Shown: positions 33,879 through 43,520 of the stretch, piece after piece
How positions within the stretch are numbered: the first letter of the stretch is position 1
Layout of the letters: each line of letters opens with the position of its first letter
DNA from: JAAELZ01 sp965209105
GTDB taxonomy: Bacteria > Pseudomonadota > Gammaproteobacteria > Arenicellales > Poriferihabitantaceae
Direction: 5' to 3'
NCBI GenBank assembly: GCA_965209105.1
Contig: CBDBQB010000025.1
Location: 1-64,000, forward strand
Length of the DNA: 64,000 bases
Notes under the pieces: model-generated
Databases searched by the model: none
Told to the model about the DNA's origin: nothing
What the model saw: the letters and a program-made list of their open reading frames with translations, nothing else
Made by a program: the position numbers and the translations under genes

Positions 33879-34433
33879 ATGGACCTTATACTACTTGAAA
33901 ATATTCGTAATCTGGGCAGTCTCGGCGATCTCGTCTCGGTTAAACCGGGTTATGGGCGGAATTTCCTAATTCCTCAACAAAAGGCGATGTTTGCCTCTGA
34001 CGATGCAAAAGAGAAAGTTGATCAAGCACGCGTTAATTTGGCCAAGCAAGAGGCGGATCGACTCGATGTTGCAAATGCGCGTGCCGCATTGGCACCTCGC
34101 AGCGTTTCTATCACTCGTCTTGCAAACACAGAAGGACATTTGTTTGGTTCGGTTGCAAATGTAGATATTGCTGAGGCCTTGTCTAGCGACGATGTGACGA
34201 TTGAAAAATCTGAAATCTATTTGCCGGATGGCGCGTTTAAAGAAGTCGGGCAGTTTACCGCTGAGATTATCTTGCATACCGAGGTACGATTCAATATTTC
34301 GGTCGATGTTGTCGGCGAAGAGGGTGAAGCACCTGAAGGGCTAGAGATTATCGATGAAGACGCGGATGCGCATCACCTTAAAGGTTTTCAACTACCTTCT
34401 GAGGAAGAAGTCGGCGAGTTATCTGACGACTAA
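33879..34433 (+). CDS. rplI: 50S ribosomal protein L9 with acidic C-terminal tail
   Basis: L9 binds 23S rRNA near the L1 stalk and affects frame maintenance. Residues 1-148 match the family (LLENIRNLGSLGDLVSVKPGYGRNFLIP at the N-terminus, then a long helix and C-domain with NTEGHLFGSV). The remaining 35 or so residues form an acidic extension rich in Glu and Asp, ending in EEEVGELSDD, so the protein is 184 residues rather than about 150. GGGAGC precedes the ATG. A terminator after it ends the operon. Confidence 0.95.
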   Translation: MDLILLENIRNLGSLGDLVSVKPGYGRNFLIPQQKAMFASDDAKEKVDQARVNLAKQEADRLDVANARAALAPRSVSITRLANTEGHLFGSVANVDIAEALSSDDVTIEKSEIYLPDGAFKEVGQFTAEIILHTEVRFNISVDVVGEEGEAPEGLEIIDEDADAHHLKGFQLPSEEEVGELSDD

Positions 34434-34460
34434 GCGATAAGGCGGTTTTCCGTTTTAGCT

Positions 34461-34486
34461 AAAAGCGCCTTAATTGGCGCTTTTTT
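34461..34486 (+). terminator. intrinsic terminator after rplI
   Basis: AAAAGCGCC (34461-34469) pairs with GGCGCTTTT (34476-34484), loop of 6, T-run to 34486. Because the left arm begins with four As, it may also work for the opposing gene that ends at 34503. Confidence 0.88.
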
Positions 34487-34502
34487 ATTGCTTGCAAAAT
34501 GT

Positions 34503-37500
34503 CTATAAGGTATCCGCGCCGATCATACCCTTAAGGCTTTTAACATACCCACTGGCTTTCGTTTTTGCCAGCATGTTTTTTGCCAATGCCAATTTTTCGT
34601 CGATACGCATGGACTGTGCGACGTCCGCATAGGTGTCGTCTTTAGAAAACTTTTCGATTGCATCAACATGGCGTTGCCATAGGGCTTTATCTTGGGATTG
34701 CTGCCTGTCGAGGCGTGCTCGATACCAATCGGATTCGAGTAAAGCGTTTTTGCTGAACATTTCGCGAAAGGCTGCGTTCTGCGCATTCATGCCCTGATAT
34801 TCGCCTTCTGCCATGATATACAACAAGGCTTTCAGTGGCGGGCAGGCAGACTCTACGCTTTCGTCATCAATATATTGCTGGGCAACGCGCTGCTGTGTTT
34901 CAACGACATTATTGATGCCGTCGACAAACATCTCAAAATCTTGCGTCTCGGGCTTTAAAAGCGCTTCATCAAAGGCGACCGCAGGGCTGTCAAATATCTT
35001 ACCCATAAAACTTGTCACGAAGCGTTCAGTGATTCGATAGCCCAATCGACTCCCCAGAACGAGTTCGCCCTGATGTTCAAAATCCTCAATTTTTTCAAGG
35101 AATTGATTTTCAATGAGCGCACTTGCGGTGCGTTCATCGGGATCCAGTCGTGCCCAAATTTCTGGTATTAACAGGCTAATATCATGATCAACGCGGAGCT
35201 TGGGGCCTATATAACCTGCGGCGCTGGAAAAACCATCGTAGCCCGTTAAAATATACGAAACCAGTGCATTGTTTAGATCACTGGTGGTACGCAGAGCGTT
35301 AAATGGGCCCTTGGTGAGTGCGCCTTCGCTTCCGGTGCCGGTGGTCGATGGGGATTTCCCCGTCAAGCTGCTGATAAAATCCATGAACAACTCGGGTAAT
35401 TCCTGATAATGAATAGGATTGTAAATTGCCAGCGGGCGTATTCCGGGTTCCGCTGGATTGTTACGTCTGCCAGTGAGAACAGCATCTACGGACTGAATCA
35501 CCGGTGCATCGGGGAGTAGTTCTCGATTGAGTCGCGCGCCCATGGCGGCGACATATTTTCGAAAGGGTTGTTGAATATCCGGTCTAATCTGTAAGTAACG
35601 TGGGTTCTTGCTTGGCTTGCCATTAACCATTCGCGGATGCGCGGATGAAACAACGATTTGAGAATCCTGATATGCGCCCTTTAGCAGAGCATGCATCGGT
35701 GGTGTATAGGCTTGAAAATCCACTACATCTTCTACAATGTCTTGTAAGGCCTTGCCTTCTAGCGGCTCATAGTTGGCCATAAAAGTCGATGCTTGGGCCA
35801 TATCATATTCAGTTTGTTTATCGTATCCGCGGTGTATTGCTTCATCGGGTCGTTGAAATAAACGGAATTCACAATTGTGCGTTAATTTGACGCTATCGCC
35901 CGAATAGTTGGGAGAGTGGTTTGCAAGGCTTTCTCTGGGCACTACCACCGATGCAGTGATATCGTCTTCCATTTGAATTTTCTCACAGGCAATGAAATCT
36001 TGACGCAGTTTATAGGTGTGCCAGCCGCCATGTTTATCGAGGCCAACCCTTAAGTAGGCCAGTGATAGCTTGCGTCCATCGTGTTTCAGCGCGTGCCCAG
36101 ATTCACCATTGATGATATCGACGGTAAAATGCTCGCGCCAATGATTGCCCCACTCGCTTTGATGCATGCGTTTAATCACAAACACCAAAGAAAGAATGCG
36201 ATCAGGAATCTCCGATAGCCAGTGATTAAAGGCCTCGGTGTTACTCAGCGAAGGTGTCAGCAACTTGATCACTGAACCAAGACTTCGATCTTCTGATAAA
36301 GGTTTTCGGCTTGGGTCGTGATCCTCGTCTTGGAATTCTTCTTTTAGGCGCGCGGAATAGTCGTGCTCCATGATTTGCGCGACGGCATCTAAATCTTCAT
36401 CAATATTATTAACAAAGATAGGTCCATAAATAATGGCATCGTCCAAGGACTTGGAAATTTCAGACTTTCCGCCCCCCGAGACGGTACTCGGTTTGTGACA
36501 AAACACGCCTTCTGGATCAGTACCTATTAGCCGCCAAGACGGTGCATCAGGGTGCTTTTGCATTTCGATTTTATAGCCATTGGGCTGCATATAAACCTTG
36601 CCAGGCTGTAATCGAATACTTTGCCTAGCACCGTCTTTTGTCCAACAGATGGTTTGCCCGTGTATACGCATACGGATATCACGGGGAATATAAATAAGAT
36701 CCGGATACTGCCGATCAATTGCGTAGCCCTCAGTGCGAATGTCTAAATTGTCGCCCATGCGCTCAGACATACTTTTAAAGGTATGGTGTGCGAGACGGGT
36801 TTTGCTGTCTACCCCATATTCTTCTGCATGGTTACGCCGTACAAAGGCCAATGCACCGCCAGCATGCTCTTCTTCGGCAAGACCGAAAAGATTTGCGGCG
36901 TAGCCGATTTGAGTTTTAACTTCCTTTTTGCAGTAACCGTAGTAGTTATCGGCAATAACCGTCACCATCACGCCCGATTCATCGCGCGCAGTGATTTTAA
37001 ATGCGTATCCGTCGTTATATAAATCGGCATCGTCCTTCCAACACATGCCTTGTTTGATTTGCATTGGCGTGGCTTTGTCGATATGCGGAAGACCGACGGA
37101 CTTTTTCGTGACACGTGTCAGATGGGGCGCCAAAATGACACAGCCCGTATGACCTGTCCAATGTTCAATATCAAGCGCCGCATCGTGTTCTGGCAATGAG
37201 GGGTTGCCTGCGTTGCCAAAGATACTTTCGACAAAATCTAAATTGCTCACTAAATTGCCAGGCGCAAAGAATCTCACTTCCAGACTTTTAGCAGGAGAGG
37301 TTCCCGGGATTTCTGGCACCACAACCGGTCGCATCAATAAAGAGACAAACAGTTTCGCTTGCTCAGTTTGATTGGACGTAAAGGGCAGGGCAAGCAGGTC
37401 ATCAGGCGCCTTGAAGGCCTCAGTCAATAGCGCCTGATAGGTGATTTTGGGTACCGTCAGCTTATCGCCTTGGATAGGCAGGCCACCATCAGCAATATGA

Positions 37501-37937
37501 AACACGCCTTGCGTGGTACGGCGATCATTGCTGGGGTTGTTCAATACCCCCTGACGGGTGCGGTAACTTGAAACAATATCTGAGGTAAATGTGTCACCAT
37601 CGTGTGGTAGAGACAGCTCTCGTGCAAGGCCATATCGATCAAGAATAAAACTGTTGCCCGGAAGTCTCGGCGTATCACCTTGGCAATCAAGCAAGTAGCG
37701 GTCTAGGAAATCTTGAATACGTTGATCACTGGGGCAGAGGTGGCGACCCAGCAAACGATTTTTTTGGTTATAGCTCTTCAGTAAATCTTGCGCAGAATCG
37801 ATAAAGTCGGTATCCCCGCTACTGGCGATGGGTTGGCCGGTGGAGGCAAGCTTTAGGTTGATATAAAGCTGAAGGCTTTTTCTGTCAGGGCTGTTTGATT
37901 GGCAAGTATCGAGGCCAGCTGAATTGTTGAAAGTCAT
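34503..37937 (-). CDS. large conserved-looking protein of unknown function (1144 aa)
   Basis: I do not recognise this 1144-residue protein. It has no signal peptide or membrane helices and looks cytoplasmic and globular throughout. A glycine-rich, P-loop-like stretch TVSGGGKSEISKS occurs at about residues 485-497, but it is not a standard Walker A. Other striking segments are the aromatic and charged HGGWHTYKLRQDFIACEK and DNYYGYCKKEV. Codon use is like its neighbours, and it is a single long uninterrupted frame, so it is under selection. It stands alone, converging with rplI and divergent from the WecA-like gene. A remote link to nucleotide-dependent carboxykinase-like folds is possible because of the glycine loop, but I cannot support it. 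Confidence 0.85.
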   Translation of the reverse strand: MTFNNSAGLDTCQSNSPDRKSLQLYINLKLASTGQPIASSGDTDFIDSAQDLLKSYNQKNRLLGRHLCPSDQRIQDFLDRYLLDCQGDTPRLPGNSFILDRYGLARELSLPHDGDTFTSDIVSSYRTRQGVLNNPSNDRRTTQGVFHIADGGLPIQGDKLTVPKITYQALLTEAFKAPDDLLALPFTSNQTEQAKLFVSLLMRPVVVPEIPGTSPAKSLEVRFFAPGNLVSNLDFVESIFGNAGNPSLPEHDAALDIEHWTGHTGCVILAPHLTRVTKKSVGLPHIDKATPMQIKQGMCWKDDADLYNDGYAFKITARDESGVMVTVIADNYYGYCKKEVKTQIGYAANLFGLAEEEHAGGALAFVRRNHAEEYGVDSKTRLAHHTFKSMSERMGDNLDIRTEGYAIDRQYPDLIYIPRDIRMRIHGQTICWTKDGARQSIRLQPGKVYMQPNGYKIEMQKHPDAPSWRLIGTDPEGVFCHKPSTVSGGGKSEISKSLDDAIIYGPIFVNNIDEDLDAVAQIMEHDYSARLKEEFQDEDHDPSRKPLSEDRSLGSVIKLLTPSLSNTEAFNHWLSEIPDRILSLVFVIKRMHQSEWGNHWREHFTVDIINGESGHALKHDGRKLSLAYLRVGLDKHGGWHTYKLRQDFIACEKIQMEDDITASVVVPRESLANHSPNYSGDSVKLTHNCEFRLFQRPDEAIHRGYDKQTEYDMAQASTFMANYEPLEGKALQDIVEDVVDFQAYTPPMHALLKGAYQDSQIVVSSAHPRMVNGKPSKNPRYLQIRPDIQQPFRKYVAAMGARLNRELLPDAPVIQSVDAVLTGRRNNPAEPGIRPLAIYNPIHYQELPELFMDFISSLTGKSPSTTGTGSEGALTKGPFNALRTTSDLNNALVSYILTGYDGFSSAAGYIGPKLRVDHDISLLIPEIWARLDPDERTASALIENQFLEKIEDFEHQGELVLGSRLGYRITERFVTSFMGKIFDSPAVAFDEALLKPETQDFEMFVDGINNVVETQQRVAQQYIDDESVESACPPLKALLYIMAEGEYQGMNAQNAAFREMFSKNALLESDWYRARLDRQQSQDKALWQRHVDAIEKFSKDDTYADVAQSMRIDEKLALAKNMLAKTKASGYVKSLKGMIGADTL

Positions 37938-38239
37938 GTAATTATTATCTGTTTTATCCTGAGCACATCATAAACAAGCCTGCTCTTTAGAACAAGCTAA
38001 ACCCCTGAATACAGCGATTAATAATCTGTTCAGTGCGGCGGAGCGCGTTGATTTTCTTTGCGGAATGCGATTTATGATCGAGATGCCTCACGCCTAGGCT
38101 TGGCTATTTATTCTTTACTAATGATCACGCTAAACAAGTGCTTAGACCGAGCGTAAAGCGCCATTTTCGATTAGAATCAGCGCATGAAAATTTCAACTGC
38201 TTACTACGCTAAAGACGGGCTTAAACGGATTCATCAAAG
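37938..38239. other. divergent intergenic region
   Basis: These 302 bp separate the 1144-residue gene (minus) and the WecA-like gene (plus). They must hold both promoters. The only structure I see is a 19-codon open frame at its right end, listed separately. Confidence 0.5.
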
Positions 38240-38243
38240 ATGA
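38184..38243 (+). CDS. possible 19-residue leader peptide
   Basis: ATG 38184 opens a 19-codon frame (MKISTAYYAKDGLKRIHQR) whose TGA at 38241-38243 overlaps the ATG of the WecA-like gene (ATGA). Such an arrangement can couple translation. There is no strong ribosome-binding site, and it may be chance. Confidence 0.25.
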   Translation: MKISTAYYAKDGLKRIHQR

Positions 38244-39295
38244 CACACATCGCGTTTTACACGCATGTTATTTTTGGTCTTGTTCTTACCGCAATTGCGC
38301 TATTAGGCACCGAATTGATGCGCCGATATGGACGCATAATTGATCGTCCAAATCAGCGTTCCTCGCATGTTCGGCCTTTGCCTAGATCAGGGGGCGTGTC
38401 CATTGTGCTCACTTTTCTGTTGGGTATGATATTTATCATTACCCAAGGCGATATTACCCTTATTAATAAGCAGTATATGTGGGGTTTTGTGGTGTCTGCG
38501 ATGTTAATTGCGGTGATCTCTCTGGTCGACGACATCTACAATAAGAGTGCGATTTTTAAATTGATCACCCATGTCGGCGCCGTGGGCATTGTGCTCGCCA
38601 CTGGCATCGTGGTGGACCATCTTGCGCTGCCGGGTGTTGGCTATATTCAGCTAGGCATGTGGGGTTATCTCGTGTCTTTTCTGTGGATATTGGGCTTGAC
38701 CAATGCCGTCAATTTTATGGACGGGATTGACGGACTGGTCGCGGGTTGTACCGTGATCGCGAGTATTTTCTTTATGGCGATCAGCTTCTATCAGGGGAGT
38801 TCATTTGTATACGTGACGTGCTACACCTTGCTTGCGGGTGCCTTGGGTTTTTTGTGTTTGAATTTTTATCCCGCGAAAATTTTTCTGGGCGATGTCGGCA
38901 GCGCGTTTATTGGTTTTACGTTCGCAACATTGGCTATTATCGCCGCGCGGTATGATGCCTCACATACCTCATTTTTAGTCATGCCGTTGCTGATGTTCAA
39001 TATATTGTATGACACCACTTTTACCTTGATTCGCCGCGCCCTAAAGGGAGACAAATTGATGCAAGCGCATCGAGGTCATTTATATCAGCTATTGGTGCGC
39101 TCAGAATTTAACCATCGAGAAGTGTCTCTCATACACTATTGCATGGTATTCCTACAAGGGCTGGGCGCAATGTGGATGGTGGTCATACCGGGTTCTCAGC
39201 GCGTATTCGTATTTATACCGTTCTTATTACTACAAATCGCTTATAGCGTTTTTGTGATGCGCCGAGCGAAGCGCATGATCGAGGAAGACTATTGA
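38240..39295 (+). CDS. WecA/MraY-like undecaprenyl-phosphate sugar-phosphate transferase
   Basis: A 351-residue membrane enzyme of glycosyltransferase family 4, transferring a sugar 1-phosphate from a UDP-sugar to undecaprenyl phosphate. About ten helices are predicted. The catalytic motifs are present: VDDIYN on the second cytoplasmic loop, NFMDGIDGL, FLGDVGSAFIGF and the AHRGHLYQLL loop near the C-terminus. Other family features are DRPNQRSSHVRPLPRSGGV. It is WecA/WbpL-like rather than MraY, which has a different N-terminus and operon. It probably starts O-antigen or other surface glycan synthesis, although no glycan genes lie nearby. It overlaps pcnB by 4 bp. Confidence 0.88.
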   Translation: MTHIAFYTHVIFGLVLTAIALLGTELMRRYGRIIDRPNQRSSHVRPLPRSGGVSIVLTFLLGMIFIITQGDITLINKQYMWGFVVSAMLIAVISLVDDIYNKSAIFKLITHVGAVGIVLATGIVVDHLALPGVGYIQLGMWGYLVSFLWILGLTNAVNFMDGIDGLVAGCTVIASIFFMAISFYQGSSFVYVTCYTLLAGALGFLCLNFYPAKIFLGDVGSAFIGFTFATLAIIAARYDASHTSFLVMPLLMFNILYDTTFTLIRRALKGDKLMQAHRGHLYQLLVRSEFNHREVSLIHYCMVFLQGLGAMWMVVIPGSQRVFVFIPFLLLQIAYSVFVMRRAKRMIEEDY

Positions 39296-40638
39296 GCATT
39301 ATTAAACGCCTAAAGTCAGGTTTTTCCTCGGCGAAACAAGACAGCAACGACGCGCCGCAGCAACACACTGAAAAACGTTATTCGGCAGAATCCTTGGGCA
39401 TTCCGATCGCAGAGGTGTCTGAAGCGGCGATGTTGGTTTGCAAAACCTTGCAGCAAAAGGGTTACGATGGCTATTTGGTCGGTGGTTGCGTGCGCGATTG
39501 GATGCTGGATTTGCACCCCAAGGATTTTGACGTGGCGACCAATGCCACGCCCGAACAAATTCGCCCATTATTTAAGCGCGCGCGAATCATTGGCCGCCGC
39601 TTTAAGTTGGTTCACGTCCATCATAAACGTGAAATGATTGAGGTCGCGACGTATCGCGCATCACCAACTCGCAGTTCTCAACACCATCAGCAAAGTCAAA
39701 CTGGGCGGGTATTACGGGATAATGTTTACGGCAATCTTGAGGAAGATGCGCAGCGCAGAGATTTTACTATCAATGCGCTCTATTTCGACCCAATCAAGCT
39801 GGAGGTGATCGATTTTACCGGGGGGGTTGAAGACATTCGCAATGATCGACTAGAAGTGATTGGTGACCCAGCGGAACGATTTGCGGAAGACCCCGTCAGA
39901 ATGTTACGCGCGATCCGGTTTGAAGCAAAATTAGGGTTTGAGCTTCCCGAAGACCTCGAAAATTTGATTCAATCGCATAAACATCGGTTTAAAGAAGTCT
40001 CGAACGCGCGTTTATTTGATGAAACGTTTAAGCTATTTCATCACGCTCACGCGATCCACAGTTGGGATTCTCTGAGTTATCACGGCTTTATTCAGATTTT
40101 GTTTCCATTGACTGCCCAAGCAATCGAACGGGACGAGCAAGTCGAATCGTTTATTTTACGCGCCTTGGAAAATACCGATCGCCGAGTCGGGCAGGGCAAG
40201 CCCGTGATACCCGCGTTCTTTTTCGCTGTGGTTTTATGGCATGCGTATCAGGATGAGCGCAATAATTACCCCAATCTGCCCAATGGTAAAGAGGGTGTTT
40301 ATCGTGCCTCTGAGCAAGTGTTTCGCAAGCAAATGCCCACCATTGCCATCCCTAAGCGCGTCTCGACTGTGATCGTTGAAATATGGGATATGCAGTGGCA
40401 TTTGGCGATGCGGCGCGTTAAATCAATCGATGGAATACTGGACAACCGTCGCTTTAGGGCGGCGTATGATTTTCTCTTACTGCGAGAATCGATCGGTGAG
40501 GTCGAAACAGACCTGACAGAGTGGTGGACACGCATACAGAATCAAAACGAGGCGGGCGTGCGTGAAATGGTTCAAGCCTTGCCCAAACAAGCGTCAACGC
40601 GGGGCAGACGCCGCAATGGCCCTAAAAAGAAAAGTTAA
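39292..40638 (+). CDS. pcnB: poly(A) polymerase I
   Basis: PcnB adds 3' poly(A) tails that mark RNAs for decay; it belongs to the class II nucleotidyltransferases with CCA-adding enzymes. The nucleotidyltransferase motif is at residues 61-85 (LVGGCVRDWMLDLHPKDFD, metal-binding Asp78 and Asp80), followed by TINALYFDP and EDPVRMLRAIRFEAKLGF. The C-terminus is basic (RRRNGPKKKS), a PAP I trait; 448 residues fits. TTG 39292 overlaps the previous stop and is the likely start, though internal starts are possible because the first 30 residues are not conserved. folK, the usual next gene, is absent. Confidence 0.9.
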   Translation: MSIIKRLKSGFSSAKQDSNDAPQQHTEKRYSAESLGIPIAEVSEAAMLVCKTLQQKGYDGYLVGGCVRDWMLDLHPKDFDVATNATPEQIRPLFKRARIIGRRFKLVHVHHKREMIEVATYRASPTRSSQHHQQSQTGRVLRDNVYGNLEEDAQRRDFTINALYFDPIKLEVIDFTGGVEDIRNDRLEVIGDPAERFAEDPVRMLRAIRFEAKLGFELPEDLENLIQSHKHRFKEVSNARLFDETFKLFHHAHAIHSWDSLSYHGFIQILFPLTAQAIERDEQVESFILRALENTDRRVGQGKPVIPAFFFAVVLWHAYQDERNNYPNLPNGKEGVYRASEQVFRKQMPTIAIPKRVSTVIVEIWDMQWHLAMRRVKSIDGILDNRRFRAAYDFLLLRESIGEVETDLTEWWTRIQNQNEAGVREMVQALPKQASTRGRRRNGPKKKS

Positions 40639-40646
40639 ATACGCCC

Positions 40647-41267
40647 ATGGCGCAGCTGTTTCAGATTCATCCCCAAAACCCACAGGGAAGGCTGATTACG
40701 CAAGCGGCCAGGATTGTTCGGCAAGGCGGTATCATGGCGTATCCAACGGATTCGAGTTATGCCTTGGGCTGTCATATAGGTGATGCAAAAGCCTTGGCGA
40801 GGATTCGGCGTATACGCCAAACCAGCGAAGAACATAACTTCACCTTAATTTGTGCTGATTTGTCCGAATTGGCCAAGTACGCACGGGTCGATAACCAAGA
40901 TTATCGATTACTGAAAAGCCTGACCCCCGGCCCTTATACGTTTATATTACCCGCGACGCGAGAAGTGCCGCGGCGCTTGCAGCATCCCAAGCGCAAAACC
41001 ATCGGTTTACGGGTGCCGGATTTTCCGATTGTCAGTGATTTACTTATTGCGCTCGGCGAACCAATCATGTCATCGACTTTATGGCTAGACGGGGATGCCA
41101 CGCCCCTGAATGAGGCGCAACTCATCAATGCCCGAATTGGTCACGAACTTGATCTCATTATCGATGCCGGGCCCTGTGATATGCAGCCAACAACCGTGCT
41201 TAAAATTGAGCAAGGCAAGGTTGAAGTTAGGCGACAAGGTAAAGGCCCGGTGGCCTTATTTGAATAA
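40647..41267 (+). CDS. yciO: YciO-family protein (TsaC/Sua5-like)
   Basis: A 206-residue protein of the YrdC/Sua5/YciO fold. The family's other branch, TsaC, makes threonylcarbamoyl-adenylate for t6A37 in tRNA; the YciO branch binds RNA or nucleotides and has weak or no such activity. Motifs are GGIMAYPTDSSYALGC, LTPGPYTFILPAT, KRKTIGLRVPD and PIMSSTLW. The length and the variant TDSSY (for TETVYGLG in TsaC) support YciO. It begins 8 bp after pcnB and lies 224 bp before trpS, the usual gammaproteobacterial setting. Confidence 0.88.
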   Translation: MAQLFQIHPQNPQGRLITQAARIVRQGGIMAYPTDSSYALGCHIGDAKALARIRRIRQTSEEHNFTLICADLSELAKYARVDNQDYRLLKSLTPGPYTFILPATREVPRRLQHPKRKTIGLRVPDFPIVSDLLIALGEPIMSSTLWLDGDATPLNEAQLINARIGHELDLIIDAGPCDMQPTTVLKIEQGKVEVRRQGKGPVALFE

Positions 41268-41491
41268 GCAAGCTAAAACAATGCAAATAGCGCTTCAATT
41301 GGCATTGCGTCTTACCCAATGTCGGCGGTATATTTATTGCTCAAATGAAGGTAGATTTTTAGTACATTTTTCGTATTGTGCAAGTGACACTTTGTGAACT
41401 TCATAGATCGAGGTCTTAATATATGAAAAAATCTAGAATCGGGTTAATTCGCGTTAATCCGTCTTAACTTTAGGGGCTAAGCATTAATACT

Positions 41492-42700
41492 ATGAGTCAA
41501 TCACGTATTGTATCGGGTATGCGTCCTACCGGGCGGCTACACCTTGGGCATTATCACGGTGTGCTCAAGAATTGGTTGGCCTTGCAGCAAACTCACGAGT
41601 GTTTCTTTTTTGTCGCGGACTGGCATGCTTTAACCACTCACTATGATGCACCGGCCACGATGGGCGAGCACGTGTGGGAAATGGTGATCGACTGGTTGGC
41701 CGCAGGCGTTGATCCAGAGAAGGCGAGTTGTTTTCTGCAATCTAGCGTGCCTGAGCACGCCGAGTTACATTTATTGCTGTCCATGATTACGCCGCTGGGT
41801 TGGCTCGAGCGCGTCCCCAGCTTTAAAGACCAACAAGAAAAACTAAAAGAAAAGGATTTATCGACCTACGGTTTTTTGGGTTATCCCTTATTACAATCGG
41901 CGGATATTCTGATCTATCGCGCCCAAGGCGTTCCGGTGGGGGAGGATCAAGTGCCGCACGTAGAGTTAACCCGCGAAGTGGCTCGCCGCTTTAACCATAT
42001 GTTTGGGCGTGGCGAAATATTCGAAAAAGCGATTGATACTGCTTTATCTAAAATGGGCAAGAAAGCTAAAAAAACCTATCAGACATTACGCCAAGCTTAT
42101 TTACAAGGCGGTGTGGACAAAGATTATCAAGGCGCAATTGCCTTGCTGGACGAGCAACAAAACATCTCTACGCAAGATCGGGACGACTTACAGGCTTACC
42201 TGTCCGACAAGGGGCGTATCATATTGCCTGAACCTGATGTACTGCTCACTGAAAGCGCGAAAATGCTGGGTCTGGATGGACAAAAAATGTCGAAATCTTA
42301 TGGCAATACCATCGCGCTTAGAGATAATCCCAAGCGAGTTGAAAAAGCCTTAAGAGCGATGCCAACCGATCCGGCGCGCGTACGTCGAACTGATCCGGGT
42401 GATCCTGAGAAGTGTCCAGTGTGGTCACTGCATCAAACCTATACCGACGCAAAAACACACGAATGGATAAAACTGGAATGCCCACGCGCAGGCATTGGCT
42501 GTGTCGACTGCAAGCAACCCTTGATCGACGCGGTATTGGCTGAGCAGAGGATGATTCAGCAACGCGCTGAGCCGTATGAAAAGGATAAAGCGCGATTGGT
42601 CAAAGTCATCGAGCGTGGTAATGAGCAGGCCAGAGCGGTGGCGAAAGTGACCCTAGAGCAAGTTCGAGAAAGCGTCGGCACACGTTATCCAGAACTCTAA
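41492..42700 (+). CDS. trpS: tryptophanyl-tRNA synthetase (long form)
   Basis: TrpS charges tRNA-Trp. The class I signatures are HLGH at residues 17-20 and KMSKS at about 265-269. At 402 residues it is of the longer form found in many beta- and gammaproteobacteria: a segment of about 60 residues after GRGEIFEKAI (roughly 185-242) is absent from the 334-residue Escherichia coli enzyme. This insertion holds KKTYQTLRQAYLQGG. ATG 41492 follows a 224-bp gap with no clear regulatory site; scpA begins 1 bp after the stop. Confidence 0.95.
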   Translation: MSQSRIVSGMRPTGRLHLGHYHGVLKNWLALQQTHECFFFVADWHALTTHYDAPATMGEHVWEMVIDWLAAGVDPEKASCFLQSSVPEHAELHLLLSMITPLGWLERVPSFKDQQEKLKEKDLSTYGFLGYPLLQSADILIYRAQGVPVGEDQVPHVELTREVARRFNHMFGRGEIFEKAIDTALSKMGKKAKKTYQTLRQAYLQGGVDKDYQGAIALLDEQQNISTQDRDDLQAYLSDKGRIILPEPDVLLTESAKMLGLDGQKMSKSYGNTIALRDNPKRVEKALRAMPTDPARVRRTDPGDPEKCPVWSLHQTYTDAKTHEWIKLECPRAGIGCVDCKQPLIDAVLAEQRMIQQRAEPYEKDKARLVKVIERGNEQARAVAKVTLEQVRESVGTRYPEL

Positions 42701-42701
42701 T

Positions 42702-43520
42702 ATGCACGAAAAATCAGCCCAAAACGATTTCATTAAACAGGCAGCGACGTCCGCCGAAGTTATCGTAAATGGTGAGTCGATTCAGGCACTACCCGATGAT
42801 CTTTTTATACCGCCAGAAGCATTGGAGGTATTTCTCGATTCCTTTCAGGGGCCTTTAGATTTGTTGCTATATTTGATCCGCAAGCAAAATATCGATATTT
42901 TAGATATCCCCGTTGCGGCGATCACCAAACAATATATGGAATATGTTGAGTTGATGCGTAAGATTCGACTGGATATCGCGGCAGAGTATCTCGTCATGGC
43001 GGCAATGTTGGCACAAATTAAATCACGCCTGTTATTGCCAAGACAAGCCGCTGCAACGGAGGAAGATCAAGAGGATCCACGCCAAGCCTTGATTCGTCAA
43101 CTACAGCAGTATGAGCAATTTGTGCTGGCGGCGAAAGAAATCGATGACTTGCCTCGCTTAGAGCGAGATCATCATCTTAGCCAACCGTTTTTTGTGCAAG
43201 ATAAGGTCGATGCAGTTTTACCCCAGGCCAGCCTCAATGATTTAGCCCTGGCATTTCGCCGTGTCATGCTGCGCGCCCAGCAAAACCAACATATCAAGAT
43301 TGAGCCACAAACCTTAAGTACGCGTGAGAGAATGGTCGCGATATTAGATCGCTTGCAAGATGGTAAGCACCTGCGTTTTGAGCAGCTATTTTTTGAGACC
43401 GAAGGTCGAGAAGGTCTGGTGGTGTCCTTTATCGCAATACTAGAGCTGATGCGAGATGGTTTGATCAGCATTGTGCAAAGTGAGGCATTTTCGCCCATTC
43501 ATATTAAGGTGGCCAAGTAA
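42702..43520 (+). CDS. scpA: segregation and condensation protein A
   Basis: ScpA is the kleisin of the SMC-ScpAB condensin complex, bridging the SMC heads during chromosome segregation. The 272 residues have the conserved N-terminal DSFQGPLDLLLYLIRKQNIDILDIPV and AAMLAQIKSRLLLP, and a C-terminal winged-helix end (FIAILELMRDGLISIVQSEAFSPIHI). It is placed between trpS (1 bp upstream) and scpB, sharing the last base with the scpB ATG. An smc gene is not in the window. Confidence 0.94.
   Translation: MHEKSAQNDFIKQAATSAEVIVNGESIQALPDDLFIPPEALEVFLDSFQGPLDLLLYLIRKQNIDILDIPVAAITKQYMEYVELMRKIRLDIAAEYLVMAAMLAQIKSRLLLPRQAAATEEDQEDPRQALIRQLQQYEQFVLAAKEIDDLPRLERDHHLSQPFFVQDKVDAVLPQASLNDLALAFRRVMLRAQQNQHIKIEPQTLSTRERMVAILDRLQDGKHLRFEQLFFETEGREGLVVSFIAILELMRDGLISIVQSEAFSPIHIKVAK

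Noticed and set aside
41423..41467. 14-codon leader peptide before trpS
   Set aside because: It has no Trp codons and no attenuator hairpins, so there is no reason to see trp-type control.
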